Source of the DNA: Lysobacterales bacterium | GTDB taxonomy: Bacteria > Pseudomonadota > Gammaproteobacteria > Xanthomonadales > SZUA-36 | Direction of reading: 5' to 3' | Assembly: GCA_014238945.1 (NCBI GenBank) | Contig: JABAAB010000064.1 | Span: 167,284-231,283 of the forward strand | DNA length: 64,000 nt | Shown: positions 9,003 through 18,331 of the stretch, one piece after another | How the letters are laid out: the number at the start of each line of letters is the position of its first letter | How positions within the stretch are numbered: the stretch's first letter is position 1 | Translations under genes and position numbers: made by a program | The notes under the pieces: model-generated | Seen by the model: the letters and a program-made list of their open reading frames with translations, nothing else | Database searches by the model: none | Told to the model about the DNA's origin: nothing

Positions 9003-10355
9003 TCAGGCAGTACCCCTTTTGAGTCTGCTAATAATGTCTGAACGGGCTGATAAAAGTATTGAATCCCGGTCCAGAGAGTCGAGTATCTCCCCGATGGTAT
9101 CCCTTGGGCCCTCGTTACCCCATGACTTACCCTTGGCAAACCAGGATTCTGCTGCAATACCGGTGACATAGGTTGAATACCAGGCCAACGTTCCCTGTGC
9201 GCCGGCGGTGATTGCGGTGGACATTCCTGCACTAACCGTCTTGAGGGCAGCAGAGACCATGTTTACACCCCAATACGCCCCCATCAGCAGCAACAGTTGT
9301 GCTGAAATGGTTAAAAGTAATTTGCTGGCTTCGCGTTTGGACAGCTGAAAGCCGTAGACATTGCCGAGGTGAATGACCATGGCAACATCGGTACCGGCAG
9401 CGGCAAGCAAATCTGCTACTGGAACCGGGTTGACCGCCACAACTATCCCCTTGGCGAGACAGTAATTCCTGATCACCTGTTCCGCCACAGCTTTGCGGGC
9501 AATAACCATTTTCTTCGCAATCCGACTGTCCAGTTCGGAAGTGAACAACGCCGCATTCAGCGCAGCCAGTGTCTTTCCTTCCTTTTCAAGAATGTCCCAT
9601 AATCGACACTGCAACATTTGAATGTCCGGATTGCGATGGCGTTCTCCTGGATGTTCGTTTCCCCGTTCATCAATTCGTAGTACCGATTCCGGTCTGGGAT
9701 CGGCACTGGCGGAGAAGACATTGGCAGGGTCAAGAAATTGGGTGCACCGATCGCGTAGATGAGCAAGCAGTGAGTCGAGTTCAGATTGACTGTAGCGGTC
9801 CGCCTTGTTCAATACCATCAACATGGGCTGTCTGCCATCGGCGAGGCCGCGGGCGGCTTCAAATTCGGTTTCTGTCAGGTCTCCGTCGCAGACCAATAAA
9901 ACGATATCAGATGACCCTGCCACGGACCTTGCCAGTTCCTCACGAGCCTCACCATCCAGTTCATCTATACCCGGTGTATCGATCAGTACAACATGCCCGG
10001 AATTCACGAAGTCCCAGTTACTGCGCTGTTGTCTGCTGGTCTCTCCATGTAAAGGGCTGGTCGAAAAGACCGCTTTGCCGAGCAATGCATTTAGCAGGGA
10101 CGATTTCCCGGTTCCGACACGACCAAATACGGCAATGTGAATTTCCTCTTTCTGAAGTTTTTCGGAGATTTCTTCCATCTCCTCAAATTCCCGGAATAAC
10201 TCCTGTCGTACCGCAGCGGGTACAGCTGTATCTTCCAGCAAGGTCTGGATTTGGAGATTTGCATTGAGCAGATGCTGTTCAGGTTTTTTTGCCGCTGCTT
10301 TTTTCCGCCAGGGCAATTTTTGCAAAGCGGAACGCACCGGCTTGAAGATTCTCAT
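9003..10355 (-). CDS. Dynamin-like/DUF697-type GTPase, second of a pair
   Basis: 450 residues. The GTPase domain shows G1 GRVGTGKSS (78-86), G3 DTPG (126-129) and G4 NKAD (183-186). A C-terminal region with hydrophobic helices (about 280-400) resembles DUF697 and suggests membrane association. The basic N-terminus (KKAAAKK) may contact membranes. Start: ATG at 10355 has a good GAGGAG site 7 nt upstream, although it lies 77 nt inside the preceding GTPase gene, so the overlap looks genuine. It shares its architecture with the upstream gene and is probably a paralogue. Function unknown; the family includes YcjX/YcjF-like and Era-like stress GTPases. Confidence 0.8.
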   Translation of the reverse strand: MRIFKPVRSALQKLPWRKKAAAKKPEQHLLNANLQIQTLLEDTAVPAAVRQELFREFEEMEEISEKLQKEEIHIAVFGRVGTGKSSLLNALLGKAVFSTSPLHGETSRQQRSNWDFVNSGHVVLIDTPGIDELDGEAREELARSVAGSSDIVLLVCDGDLTETEFEAARGLADGRQPMLMVLNKADRYSQSELDSLLAHLRDRCTQFLDPANVFSASADPRPESVLRIDERGNEHPGERHRNPDIQMLQCRLWDILEKEGKTLAALNAALFTSELDSRIAKKMVIARKAVAEQVIRNYCLAKGIVVAVNPVPVADLLAAAGTDVAMVIHLGNVYGFQLSKREASKLLLTISAQLLLLMGAYWGVNMVSAALKTVSAGMSTAITAGAQGTLAWYSTYVTGIAAESWFAKGKSWGNEGPRDTIGEILDSLDRDSILLSARSDIISRLKRGTA

Positions 10356-11742
10356 TCATGAACTCCTCGAATGCTGCGGCAGCTGGGTAAGGGCGTAATT
10401 CACCCCTGCTGGCAAGGGTTTGAGCGGCGGCACGACCCAGGCTGTCGAAAATCATGCCATAGGCGACAGCGTGGACCAGTCCACCGGTCAATGTACCGAC
10501 CCCTGGAAATGCCTTTAGTGCATTTCCAGTAATGGCGAGTGTGATCGCAGTCATTCGTTTTACCCGCCCGCCGGCCAGTCGGATAAAAGATTCGATCTCC
10601 ACGTCCTTTACGGATACCTCATACAGCTTGCACAATTCCTGAATCAGTCGGGTGGCAAGTATTCCCTGGATGAGCAGGTCGGAACCTGGTGCAACGGCCG
10701 CGAGTGCACCGATGACGGCACGACCAGAATAGGATTGAACCAACTCGACCGAGCGTTGTTCCCGGTGCGTGATCTTTGCCTCCTCCAGCTTCTCCGCTGC
10801 CAACAGCAAGATCGCGGTATCACGCAGTTGCTCCATCAACCCGGCATTACCGTCAAGATGTCGTTGCAGGGCATTGCGGAGCGGTTCAATGTTACTCTTC
10901 CGGCTTCTTTCAATGGTCTCTTCGCTGCCGTCATTGAGTAGTCTTATGACCTCTTCACGTCCACCTGTCTGGATGAAGACAATATCCCTGCGCTTGATTC
11001 CGGTCTGTTGCGATATATTGGCAGCAATGGATTCCGCCTCCGGTTGTGAATACTGATCCATCTTGTTCAATGCAACGATGAGTGGCTTGTGGATTGCAAG
11101 AAGATGATCCAGTTGTTCCATCTGGCTACGGGTGATATCAGTATCGCAAAGAAAAACCACCAGGTGGGCCCGACGTGCCTCCTCGAGGATGCCAGCATCG
11201 TTGTCCAGGCTAAATCCCGGCAGATCGGTAATTGTGACGCTGTCACCTGCGTTTGAGTGCCAACGATAGTGGGTTGTGTCCCGGGTTGTGCCGCCCCTGG
11301 GGTCTGAGTCTATATCGGCCCCGGGCAGCAAAGCCTTGACCAGGCTGCTCTTGCCGGTACTGATTTCACCAAATACGGCAATAAAAACCTCGCCACTTTT
11401 CTTGCGACGTTGCTGTTCCCTGATTTCTTCAATGGCGGCGGTGACATCCACCCCCACCGAAGCAGATTCCACCAACTCTTCCTGCAAAGACAGCACGTCG
11501 GGGGGGCTTTGCGTGTCTGTTGATTCTCCTTTAGCGGGCTTTAGCAATCGCCATGAGAGCCAAATGGTGGCACTGGAAATCAGTAACAATATCAGCGTAT
11601 ATGACACTTGAACCCACAATGGGGCCTCTCTCAGTCGTTGCCACACGGACAAGGCTGTGTCAGTGGCCAGCAACAACAGGAACAATGTAACAACTGCCAG
11701 TAGCAATACCGCAATTAACAACAGTAGTCGTACGTGCATCAT
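10279..11742 (-). CDS. Membrane-anchored GTPase with DUF697-type C-terminus, first of a pair
   Basis: 487 residues. Two N-terminal membrane helices (about 4-26 and 43-66), then a GTPase domain with G1 GEISTGKSS (125-133), G3 DLPG (173-176) and G4 NKMD (226-229), then a C-terminal DUF697-like segment (about 340-440) with further hydrophobic stretches. Its last 26 codons overlap the first codons of the next GTPase gene in another frame. Ribosome site GGGAG (11746-11750) precedes the tandem ATG-ATG at 11742/11739. Likely an inner-membrane partner of its neighbour. It lies downstream of aroK-aroB-hemE on the same strand after a 173-bp gap in which I see no terminator. Role unknown. Confidence 0.8.
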   Translation of the reverse strand: MMHVRLLLLIAVLLLAVVTLFLLLLATDTALSVWQRLREAPLWVQVSYTLILLLISSATIWLSWRLLKPAKGESTDTQSPPDVLSLQEELVESASVGVDVTAAIEEIREQQRRKKSGEVFIAVFGEISTGKSSLVKALLPGADIDSDPRGGTTRDTTHYRWHSNAGDSVTITDLPGFSLDNDAGILEEARRAHLVVFLCDTDITRSQMEQLDHLLAIHKPLIVALNKMDQYSQPEAESIAANISQQTGIKRRDIVFIQTGGREEVIRLLNDGSEETIERSRKSNIEPLRNALQRHLDGNAGLMEQLRDTAILLLAAEKLEEAKITHREQRSVELVQSYSGRAVIGALAAVAPGSDLLIQGILATRLIQELCKLYEVSVKDVEIESFIRLAGGRVKRMTAITLAITGNALKAFPGVGTLTGGLVHAVAYGMIFDSLGRAAAQTLASRGELRPYPAAAAFEEFMNENLQAGAFRFAKIALAEKSSGKKT

Positions 11743-11915
11743 GATCTCCCTGATTCAGATTATTTTAGGGAGGCTGTCAGCTGCGGGCCAGTGACGAAAG
11801 TATGGCGTATGCCAGGATTCGGGTTTCTGTATTTTCAAAGAGGGATAGATTTGGACCTGCAGATTCAGCACTCAATGCGTAAAGAAATGAATATACAGTG
11901 ACCATGAATAAAGGC

Positions 11916-12986
11916 TTACGACTGGTGCCATGCTTGACTGTGTTGCCTCACGCTTTCAACCAGTATGGACATATGATTGGGGTCAACCTCCGGTGTAATA
12001 CCATGACCCAGATTAAATACATGGCCTGTGCCTTGACCATAACTGGCGAGGGTCGCCTCTACCTGGTTCTCAATTGTCCGGGGATCGGTCAACATAATGG
12101 CCGGGTCGAGATTTCCCTGCAGGGCAACCCGGTGACCAACCCTGGATCGAGCCTCATTCAGTGATATGGTCCAGTCCACACCCAATCCATCGCAACCGGT
12201 ATCTGCCAAAGCCTCAAGATGTGAATTGCAGCCCTTACAAAACAGTACCACGGGAATGTCATGACCATCATGGGATCGTTTCAGTCCGGAAACGATTTTC
12301 TCCAGGTAATGCAAGGAAAAACTGAGAAACTTATCCGGTGCCAGTACACCCCCCCAGGTATCGAAAATCTGCACCGCCTGGACACCGCTTTCAATTTGTG
12401 CGTTGAGGTAATCAATCACGGAATCCGCGAGCAGATCAAGCAACCGGTGTGCCGTTTCCGGTTGGGAATAGAGCATGCTCTTGATCTTGGAAAAGGTTTT
12501 GCTGGATCCTCCTTCAACCATGTAGGTAGCCAGGGTCCATGGACTCCCGCTGAATCCAATCAGGGGCACTTCTCCATTGAGTTCTCTACGTATCCTGACC
12601 ACGGCTTGCATGACATAGGCCAATGATCCGGAAGGATCTGGTCGTCGTAATCGGGCAACGTCGGACGAAGAGGTGATGACCCGTTCAAACCTTGGGCCTT
12701 CCCCCTGTGAAAAATGAAGCCCGAGGCCCATCGCATCGGGGATGGTCAGAATGTCAGAGAACAGGATTGCAGCGTCCAGGGGAAATCTGCGCAACGGTTG
12801 CAGGGTAACCTCACATGCCAGTTCCGGATTTGTGCACAGACTCATAAAACTACCGGCCTCAGCGCGTAGTTGTCGATACTCGGGCAGATACCGACCGGCC
12901 TGGCGCATTACCCAAATGGGCGTTCGTTCGGTTGGCTGTCGTAACAGAGCCCTGATGTAGAGGTCATTTTTCAAATTGAAATTCAT
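11916..12986 (-). CDS. hemE: Uroporphyrinogen decarboxylase
   Basis: Removes four carboxyl groups from uroporphyrinogen III to give coproporphyrinogen III in heme synthesis; cytosolic. About 356 residues, the usual length. Hallmarks: [11 protein letters not shown] near the start, [29 protein letters not shown], and FNLGHGI near the end. Start choice: ATG at 12986 gives [18 protein letters not shown], which aligns with E. coli HemE. A TTG at 13001 just before the aroB stop is the alternative; neither has a strong ribosome site. It is third in the aroK-aroB-hemE run, so heme and chorismate synthesis are transcriptionally linked here. Heme supply also suits the multiheme cytochrome at 37-39 kb. 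Confidence 0.96.
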   Translation of the reverse strand: MNFNLKNDLYIRALLRQPTERTPIWVMRQAGRYLPEYRQLRAEAGSFMSLCTNPELACEVTLQPLRRFPLDAAILFSDILTIPDAMGLGLHFSQGEGPRFERVITSSSDVARLRRPDPSGSLAYVMQAVVRIRRELNGEVPLIGFSGSPWTLATYMVEGGSSKTFSKIKSMLYSQPETAHRLLDLLADSVIDYLNAQIESGVQAVQIFDTWGGVLAPDKFLSFSLHYLEKIVSGLKRSHDGHDIPVVLFCKGCNSHLEALADTGCDGLGVDWTISLNEARSRVGHRVALQGNLDPAIMLTDPRTIENQVEATLASYGQGTGHVFNLGHGITPEVDPNHMSILVESVRQHSQAWHQS

Positions 12987-12997
12987 TTTTTGTAGAT

Positions 12998-14095
12998 TCA
13001 AAATGTTTGTGCGGGATTCGACTGACTGCTTCGAATGGCTGTCTGGATTTGTTGCCTGTCCGTTGTGCTGTCGACAAACCCGATGCCGGGTTCTCGTACG
13101 AGAACCAGCCTGATTGACCCCGACAAGGTTTTTTTATCCAGTTTCATTACATCAATAAAATCATTGGCATGCAGGTTTTCTGGCACATCCAGTGGCAGTT
13201 TGAATCGGTCCAGCAATACACCCAGTCGCTCGCTGAATCCGGACTTGCACAGACCGCGTTGTTCACTGAGTCTGCTGGCCACCATCATTCCAATGGCCAC
13301 GGCTTCCCCATGCAGAAATTGCTCATAGCCGGTCAGGGTTTCCAATGCATGTGCAAAACTGTGACCAAAATTAAGCAAGGCGCGGATACCTTGTTCACGC
13401 TCGTCGCGTGTCACGACTTTTGCCTTGTTTGAGACACTGCGTTCTATCATTGTTGCCAACTTTTCCGGCTCCCTGTCAGCTATATCATCACAGTGTTGCT
13501 CAAGCCACCGCAGGAAACCGGCATCACGAATTGCCGCAATCTTGACGACCTCTGCCAATCCAGCCGAAAATTCGCGGTCGGGCAGGGTTTTCAGAGTATT
13601 TATGTCGATCAGCACAGATCTTGGTTGGTGAAATGAACCAATCAGGTTTTTACCCAGAAGGTGATTTATTCCGGTTTTACCACCCACCGAGGCATCCACC
13701 TGTGCCAGCAGGCTGGTTGGTATTTGAATGAAACTTATACCCCGCATATAGCTCGCCGCTGCGAAGCCGCCCATGTCACCGATCACCCCTCCGCCCAGCG
13801 TCACTACACAGGCGTCACGTGTAGCCTGGATATCGACCAACTTGTCGATGATCCTTAACCAGTATTGGCTGTTCTTGAATTTCTCACCGTCGGGTAGTAC
13901 CAGGCTGTGGATTTCAGCATCCCCTAAGGATTTGACCAGTGCCGGCAGGTACAGGGGGGCGACTGTCTCATTGCTGACAATCAGTGTTTTTGTGCCTTTT
14001 GACATCTTGAGAGCCGGATGTTGATTGCCCAGCATTCCCGAACCGATTAACACCTCGTAACTGCGTTCCGCCAGGTCGATACTAACCGTCTGCAT
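12998..14095 (-). CDS. aroB: 3-dehydroquinate synthase
   Basis: Second step of the shikimate pathway: cyclises DAHP to 3-dehydroquinate using NAD+ and a divalent metal; cytosolic. About 365 residues from the ATG at 14095 ([18 protein letters not shown]), the normal family length; a longer in-frame version to 14179 would intrude into aroK and is rejected. Visible motifs: [57 protein letters not shown], and the metal-binding [12 protein letters not shown]. It overlaps the aroK stop by 14 nt and is followed directly by hemE. The standard aroK-aroB pairing supports the call. Confidence 0.97.
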   Translation of the reverse strand: MQTVSIDLAERSYEVLIGSGMLGNQHPALKMSKGTKTLIVSNETVAPLYLPALVKSLGDAEIHSLVLPDGEKFKNSQYWLRIIDKLVDIQATRDACVVTLGGGVIGDMGGFAAASYMRGISFIQIPTSLLAQVDASVGGKTGINHLLGKNLIGSFHQPRSVLIDINTLKTLPDREFSAGLAEVVKIAAIRDAGFLRWLEQHCDDIADREPEKLATMIERSVSNKAKVVTRDEREQGIRALLNFGHSFAHALETLTGYEQFLHGEAVAIGMMVASRLSEQRGLCKSGFSERLGVLLDRFKLPLDVPENLHANDFIDVMKLDKKTLSGSIRLVLVREPGIGFVDSTTDRQQIQTAIRSSQSNPAQTF

Positions 14096-14636
14096 TTGAT
14101 GGCCCTGAATTGAAGTGGTCAAGTATGGCTGAAGCAATCGCTTTCGCTGCCAGATAGACACCTTGATCACTGGTGTCAAATGTCAGGTCAGCGGTGGCAG
14201 CGTATAGTGGATTACGTACTTCAGCAAGGCTTTGCAGACGTTTTTTCTTGTCATCTGCCTGTAGAAGCGGGCGAGTTTTGTCCTGGCTGAGTCGTATGAG
14301 TTGATTGTCTATACTGGTTCTCAGATAGACAACACAACCTCTGCTCCTGAGTATCCGGCGGTTTTCATTCTCACAAACCACCCCCCCGCCAGTTGATATC
14401 AGAGAGGCTTTTTTTCTGGAGAGTTCCTTGAGTAGTCGTGTTTCCCTCAGACGGAATCCTGCTTCGCCTTCAATATCAAATATCAGATTGACACTGGCAC
14501 CGGTCTGACGCTCAAGCTCCTGATCACAGTCATAAAAATCAAGATTCAATATCCTGGACACACGTTTCCCGATGGTGGTTTTTCCGGATCCCATCGGTCC
14601 AATCAAGAAAATATTTGTATGCAGGGAATTTATCAT
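14082..14636 (-). CDS. aroK: Shikimate kinase
   Basis: Phosphorylates shikimate with ATP; cytosolic. About 184 residues from the ATG at 14636. The P-loop GPMGSGKT lies at residues 13-20, followed by DFYDCDQELERQTG, the EAGFRLRE shikimate contact and STGGGVV. A longer in-frame start at 14717 would overlap the divergent exosortase gene and adds a non-homologous tail, so the internal ATG is chosen. First gene of the aroK-aroB-hemE operon. The roughly 90-bp divergent gap with the exosortase gene should hold promoters for both; I do not see convincing boxes. Confidence 0.95.
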   Translation of the reverse strand: MINSLHTNIFLIGPMGSGKTTIGKRVSRILNLDFYDCDQELERQTGASVNLIFDIEGEAGFRLRETRLLKELSRKKASLISTGGGVVCENENRRILRSRGCVVYLRTSIDNQLIRLSQDKTRPLLQADDKKKRLQSLAEVRNPLYAATADLTFDTSDQGVYLAAKAIASAILDHFNSGPSNADG

Positions 14637-14725
14637 GTTCCAGTTGATCAAATTACGGCGTGCAAGCAGCCATGGCTTTGGGTACCATTGCACCGATACG
14701 GCAACATTGAGTGGCAACAGGCGTT

Positions 14726-15241
14726 ATGCTTCGATTTTTTATCATTTTTTCAGTTCTGCTCGTCGGGCTGTTTACACTTGAGATTCTACAGCCGGCAGAA
14801 AAGTACGTCATCCTCCCATTTACTTCATTGATCGCTGACATCAGCGTGTGGATTGTGCAGGTATTTGACGATAATGTCGTGGCCACCGGAAACGTGATCC
14901 GTGACAGAGTTTCCGGCTTCGGGGTGCGTATCGAGAGGGGGTGTAACGGTCTGGAGGCGGTCATTATCCTGTTTGCAGCGATTTTTGCATTTCCGTCACC
15001 ACTCAAAAATAAGCTAATCGGATTTATCGCGGGCTTTTTCGCGATTCAGATACTTAACCTCGTGAGGATTATAAGCCTTTATTACCTGGGTCAATGGAAT
15101 TACACGGCATTTGAGTGGTTTCACCTCTACCTCTGGCAGGCATTGATCATACTGGACGCCTTGGTGGTCTGGTTGATCTGGCTCAAAACCCTTCCTGTAC
15201 CCAGTATTCCCCCTGATGTTTCGGAGCCGGAGCCTGCGTAA
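14726..15241 (+). CDS. xrtH: Exosortase H (IPTLxxWG-CTERM type)
   Basis: About 171 residues, mostly membrane helices. The exosortase/archaeosortase catalytic triad is in place: Cys73 in ERGCNGLEAVIIL, Arg114 in NLVRIISL and His133 in FEWFHLYLWQ. Overall length and the ALNLVRxISLFYLGQWN-like core match the exosortase H subfamily as I know it, which processes proteins with an IPTLxxWG C-terminal sorting tail at the inner membrane. ATG 14726 is preferred over GTG 14711. Its stop overlaps the next ATG (TAATG). No protein with an IPTLxxWG or PEP-CTERM tail is encoded in this window, so its substrates lie elsewhere. Confidence 0.85.
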   Translation: MLRFFIIFSVLLVGLFTLEILQPAEKYVILPFTSLIADISVWIVQVFDDNVVATGNVIRDRVSGFGVRIERGCNGLEAVIILFAAIFAFPSPLKNKLIGFIAGFFAIQILNLVRIISLYYLGQWNYTAFEWFHLYLWQALIILDALVVWLIWLKTLPVPSIPPDVSEPEPA

Positions 15242-16095
15242 TGCGGGTTCTGATTGCCGGTTGTGGTGATGTCGGGAGTGTTCTTGCCACCAGGTTGAAG
15301 TGCCAGGGACACCGGGTATTCGGACTAAAACGCGATACATCGACACTTCCGGCTGGTGTAGAGGCCGTCCAGGCTGATCTTACCCAGGTCGTAACTCTGA
15401 CCAACCTCCCCACTGAAATTGACCGACTGATATTCATGCCAACCCCGGCATGCCGGAATGAAGCAGGGTACAGGGACATATTCATCAATGGCTGGACCAA
15501 TTTGTGGGAGAGCCTGGAGCAAAAACCGGTACGAACACTCCTTGTTTCCAGCACGGCAGTGTTTGCCCAGTCAGATGGAAGTTTGGTCAATGAAGAATCC
15601 CAGACCGCTCCAGTACGGTTTAATGGCAGAGTACTGTTGGACATGGAGCGCCAGGCAGCAGGCTGCACCGGGCAACTGGTCATAGTCAGGTTGTCGGGCA
15701 TATACGGGCCGGGGCGGGAGAGGTTGATCGAACTGGCCGCAACTGAAGGTGTTGAAACACAGCAATCGCCACCATTTTTTACCAACCGGATTCACCGGGA
15801 CGATGCCGCTTCCGCATTGATGCACATCATGATGATTAATCAACCGGACAAGATTTACCTGGTCTCAGATAACCGGCCGGCACCTCGCTATGAAGTGCTT
15901 GATTGGTTGGCCAGGGAACTGGGGATGATCGCTCCGAAAGGACTATTAATGGATCAAGCATCTCGAGGCAAAAGAGTGGATAATTTGAAGTTACGTCAAA
16001 GCGGATTCCGTTTGAAATATCCAGATTACCAGGCAGGATATGGTTCGGTACTGGCAATAAGAAAAGATGAGGAAGCTACCAACCGCGGCAATTAA
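15241..16095 (+). CDS. NAD-dependent epimerase/dehydratase family protein (YeeZ-like SDR)
   Basis: 284 residues. N-terminal Rossmann motif GCGDVGSVLA with a short fold typical of extended/atypical SDRs, VSSTAVFAQ in the active-site strand and RLSGIYGPGRERLI downstream. The canonical YxxxK is not evident, as in YeeZ-like members. The one-base overlap with the exosortase gene means translational coupling. A role in modifying a sugar or other small molecule tied to surface sorting is only a guess, since YeeZ-like proteins have no firm function. Cytosolic. Confidence 0.8.
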   Translation: MRVLIAGCGDVGSVLATRLKCQGHRVFGLKRDTSTLPAGVEAVQADLTQVVTLTNLPTEIDRLIFMPTPACRNEAGYRDIFINGWTNLWESLEQKPVRTLLVSSTAVFAQSDGSLVNEESQTAPVRFNGRVLLDMERQAAGCTGQLVIVRLSGIYGPGRERLIELAATEGVETQQSPPFFTNRIHRDDAASALMHIMMINQPDKIYLVSDNRPAPRYEVLDWLARELGMIAPKGLLMDQASRGKRVDNLKLRQSGFRLKYPDYQAGYGSVLAIRKDEEATNRGN

Positions 16096-16141
16096 ACGGC
16101 TTAAACAAGACTTGCGTTCAGCAATAGCGACCGGGGGTTTA

Positions 16142-16678
16142 TCACCATCCCATTAGCAGCAACAGGAAACGCAATGCGATAAGAGCAAATAATGGTGAAA
16201 GATCAACACCTCCCATAGGTGGTATTAATCTGGAGAAAGGTCGCAGTACAGGCGCTGTCAACTGGTATATCAGAGGTATCAATGGGTGCCGGAGGCTGCT
16301 CCCCACCCAGCTTAGAATCACCCTGACAATAATAAGCACAAAGTACGTCATCAACAGTAAAACCAGCAACTTTCGGACCGCGTAGAGCAGGATAAATTGC
16401 AGTTGGAAATCGGCACCGGCAATTTGACCGATGATAAGCAGTTGGATGAGTTCCAGTAGCAGCATGGCTACAACCGCTGCCGTATCGAGTTTACCGATGG
16501 ATGGGATGACACGCCGCAGAGGAATCAGTACCGGATTGGTTACCTTGATCAGGAATTGACACAGTGGATTATAAAAATCTGCTTTGACCCATTGCAGCAG
16601 CAAGCGTAGCAGGATGGCTGTGATAAACAGGTCGGTCAGGGTTGTTATCAGGTAGATCAGTGCTGCAGAGGGGTTCAT
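16142..16678 (-). CDS. yggT: YggT family membrane protein
   Basis: 178 residues with two tandem YggT repeats, each with paired hydrophobic helices and the conserved LxxxSWxxxxxxHP-like/NPLCQFLIKVTNPVLIPLRR segment. Inner-membrane protein of poorly defined role, linked in other bacteria to osmotic tolerance and to cell division or turgor. Its ATG overlaps the proC stop by 4 nt (ATGA), in the widespread yggS-proC-yggT order. Confidence 0.92.
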   Translation of the reverse strand: MNPSAALIYLITTLTDLFITAILLRLLLQWVKADFYNPLCQFLIKVTNPVLIPLRRVIPSIGKLDTAAVVAMLLLELIQLLIIGQIAGADFQLQFILLYAVRKLLVLLLMTYFVLIIVRVILSWVGSSLRHPLIPLIYQLTAPVLRPFSRLIPPMGGVDLSPLFALIALRFLLLLMGW

Positions 16679-17490
16679 TTTCGAATTCCGTGTGAAGCAA
16701 GTTCAATACCGCGCTGTGTTGCAGCAGCAATCGCCGTGTCCATCAGTTGCTCAAAATGACCTGAAACCAATTGCTCCAGTGCGGCCTCGGTTGTCCCGCC
16801 TTTTGTAGTCACCCGGCGGCGAAGTTCTGTCACGGTCAGATTGCTTTGCACAGCCATGGCACTGGCACCATAGGCAGTTTGCATTGCCAGGCTGGCGGAA
16901 ATTTTTTCCGGTAGTCCCAGACGCGCTCCGGCTTTCTGGATCGCTTCGATCAGATAAAAGAAGTAGGCGGGCCCGCTACCTGAAACAGCGGTCACAACGT
17001 CCATCAGGTCTTCGGTGTCCACCCACACCACCTCACCGGCTGCCTGCATCAGTTCCTGAGCCATCTGTCGCTGTGGGCCAGTACAACTCTTGTGGGCGTG
17101 CAATGCGGTGATACCCAGGCCTATTCGTGCCGGAGTGTTGGGCATGGTGCGGATCACTGGAGTCCGGGAGTCCAGGCTTTCCAAAATATGACTGATGGGG
17201 ATTCCGGCCACGATAGATATTACCAACTGACCGGTTTTGACCTGATGTCCAATTTCATCCAGAACTACGGGCAAAACCTGGGGTTTGACGGCCAATACAA
17301 TGGCGTCCATACCCGCTATTGCGTCAGCGGCCATCTCGAAACAACTGACTGGCCATTTCTTTGTCAATCGGTCCCTGGCATCAGCTTCAGGGTCAGCGAC
17401 TTGAATTGTCTGAGGCCTGTCTGCATTCGCGAACAGACCGCTGATCAGAGCAGTGGTCATTATTCCGCCACCAATAAAAGCAATTTTCAT
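16675..17490 (-). CDS. proC: Pyrroline-5-carboxylate reductase
   Basis: Last step of proline synthesis: reduces P5C with NAD(P)H; cytosolic. About 271 residues from the ATG at 17490 (MKIAFIGGGIMTTALISGL). The longer frame to 17547 overlaps yggS and is not needed. Rossmann FIGGGIM, VLAVKPQVLP, and the family signature near the C-terminus (VSGSGPAYFFYLIEA; TKGGTTEAALE) are all visible. It sits between yggS and yggT with a 22-nt gap from yggS. Confidence 0.96.
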   Translation of the reverse strand: MKIAFIGGGIMTTALISGLFANADRPQTIQVADPEADARDRLTKKWPVSCFEMAADAIAGMDAIVLAVKPQVLPVVLDEIGHQVKTGQLVISIVAGIPISHILESLDSRTPVIRTMPNTPARIGLGITALHAHKSCTGPQRQMAQELMQAAGEVVWVDTEDLMDVVTAVSGSGPAYFFYLIEAIQKAGARLGLPEKISASLAMQTAYGASAMAVQSNLTVTELRRRVTTKGGTTEAALEQLVSGHFEQLMDTAIAAATQRGIELASHGIRK

Positions 17491-17512
17491 ACTGCATTCC
17501 TGTTGAAAAAAC

Positions 17513-18199
17513 TCATGGTTTTCGCCTTCCAAACAGATCTGTTCCAATACGGACCATGGTGCTGCCTCCTGCTATGGCCGTCTCGAGGTCGGAAGACATC
17601 CCCATAGATAATGTATCCATGCCATGACCGGACTGGTTTAATATTTCAAACAAGTCCTTTACTTTGGAAAAGCTGCCGTGCCTGATTGCAGGGTCATCCG
17701 TAATCATGGGTATGACCATCAGTCCTCTCAAGGTTATATTATCAAGTTCTTGAGCAAGTGCCGCCAGAGACATGATGTTTTCGGGGGCTGCACCGGCCTT
17801 TTGAGGTTCACGATCTATATTCACCTGTAAACAGATATTGAGCGGTGGCAGGGTTGATGGACGCTGTAATGAAAGCCGTTTCAGGATACGTTCTCTGTCG
17901 ACGCTTTGCACCCACTGGAAGTTTTCCGCAATTGCACGCGTTTTGTTCGATTGCAGCACACCGATAAAATGCCATTGTAAACTCAAATTCGCCAGCACCT
18001 GTTGTTTAGGCATCGCTTCCTGGAGCTGGTTTTCACCAAAATCTGTCACTCCCAAATCATTCAGGGATATGATTTGCTCAGTTGGTTGACGCTTGCTGAC
18101 AGCCAAAAGAGAGACTTCACCGGGATCTCTTCCAGCGTCGAGGCAGGCAATTTTAATCCGTTCGCGGACCGATTGAAGACGTCTAATTGTTCTGTTCAT
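17513..18199 (-). CDS. yggS: YggS family PLP-binding protein (PLP homeostasis)
   Basis: 228 residues, single-domain alanine-racemase-like TIM barrel. The PLP lysine is in LLAVSKRQP near residue 37. Other signatures: FGENQLQEAMPK, WHFIGVLQSNK and, at the end, LSMGMSSDLETAIAGGSTMVRIGTDLFG. It binds and buffers pyridoxal phosphate and influences amino-acid metabolism. The ATG start at 18199 faces pilT divergently. First gene of yggS-proC-yggT. Confidence 0.95.
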   Translation of the reverse strand: MNRTIRRLQSVRERIKIACLDAGRDPGEVSLLAVSKRQPTEQIISLNDLGVTDFGENQLQEAMPKQQVLANLSLQWHFIGVLQSNKTRAIAENFQWVQSVDRERILKRLSLQRPSTLPPLNICLQVNIDREPQKAGAAPENIMSLAALAQELDNITLRGLMVIPMITDDPAIRHGSFSKVKDLFEILNQSGHGMDTLSMGMSSDLETAIAGGSTMVRIGTDLFGRRKP

Positions 18200-18263
18200 G
18201 TTGCAGCATGTATACCCATTGCTCTATTGTTAGCGGTGTTGCAAAAAAACCAGGGATCAGGTT

Positions 18264-18293
18264 TTGTGATTTTTTCTCTTTTTGAGCCATAAT
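18264..18293 (+). promoter_or_regulatory. Candidate sigma-70 promoter of pilTU
   Basis: TTGTGA (18264-18269, 4/6), 18-bp T-rich spacer, CATAAT (18288-18293, 5/6). It would start transcripts about 32 nt before the pilT ATG. Confidence 0.45.
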
Positions 18294-18331
18294 GCATTGT
18301 AACGCGACCCGAATCCCAGCAAGGAGTATTT

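Noticed and set aside
9003..11742. A single GTPase gene broken by a frameshift
   Set aside because: Each reading frame has its own complete G1-G3-G4 set, its own C-terminal region and its own ribosome site, so these are two genes.
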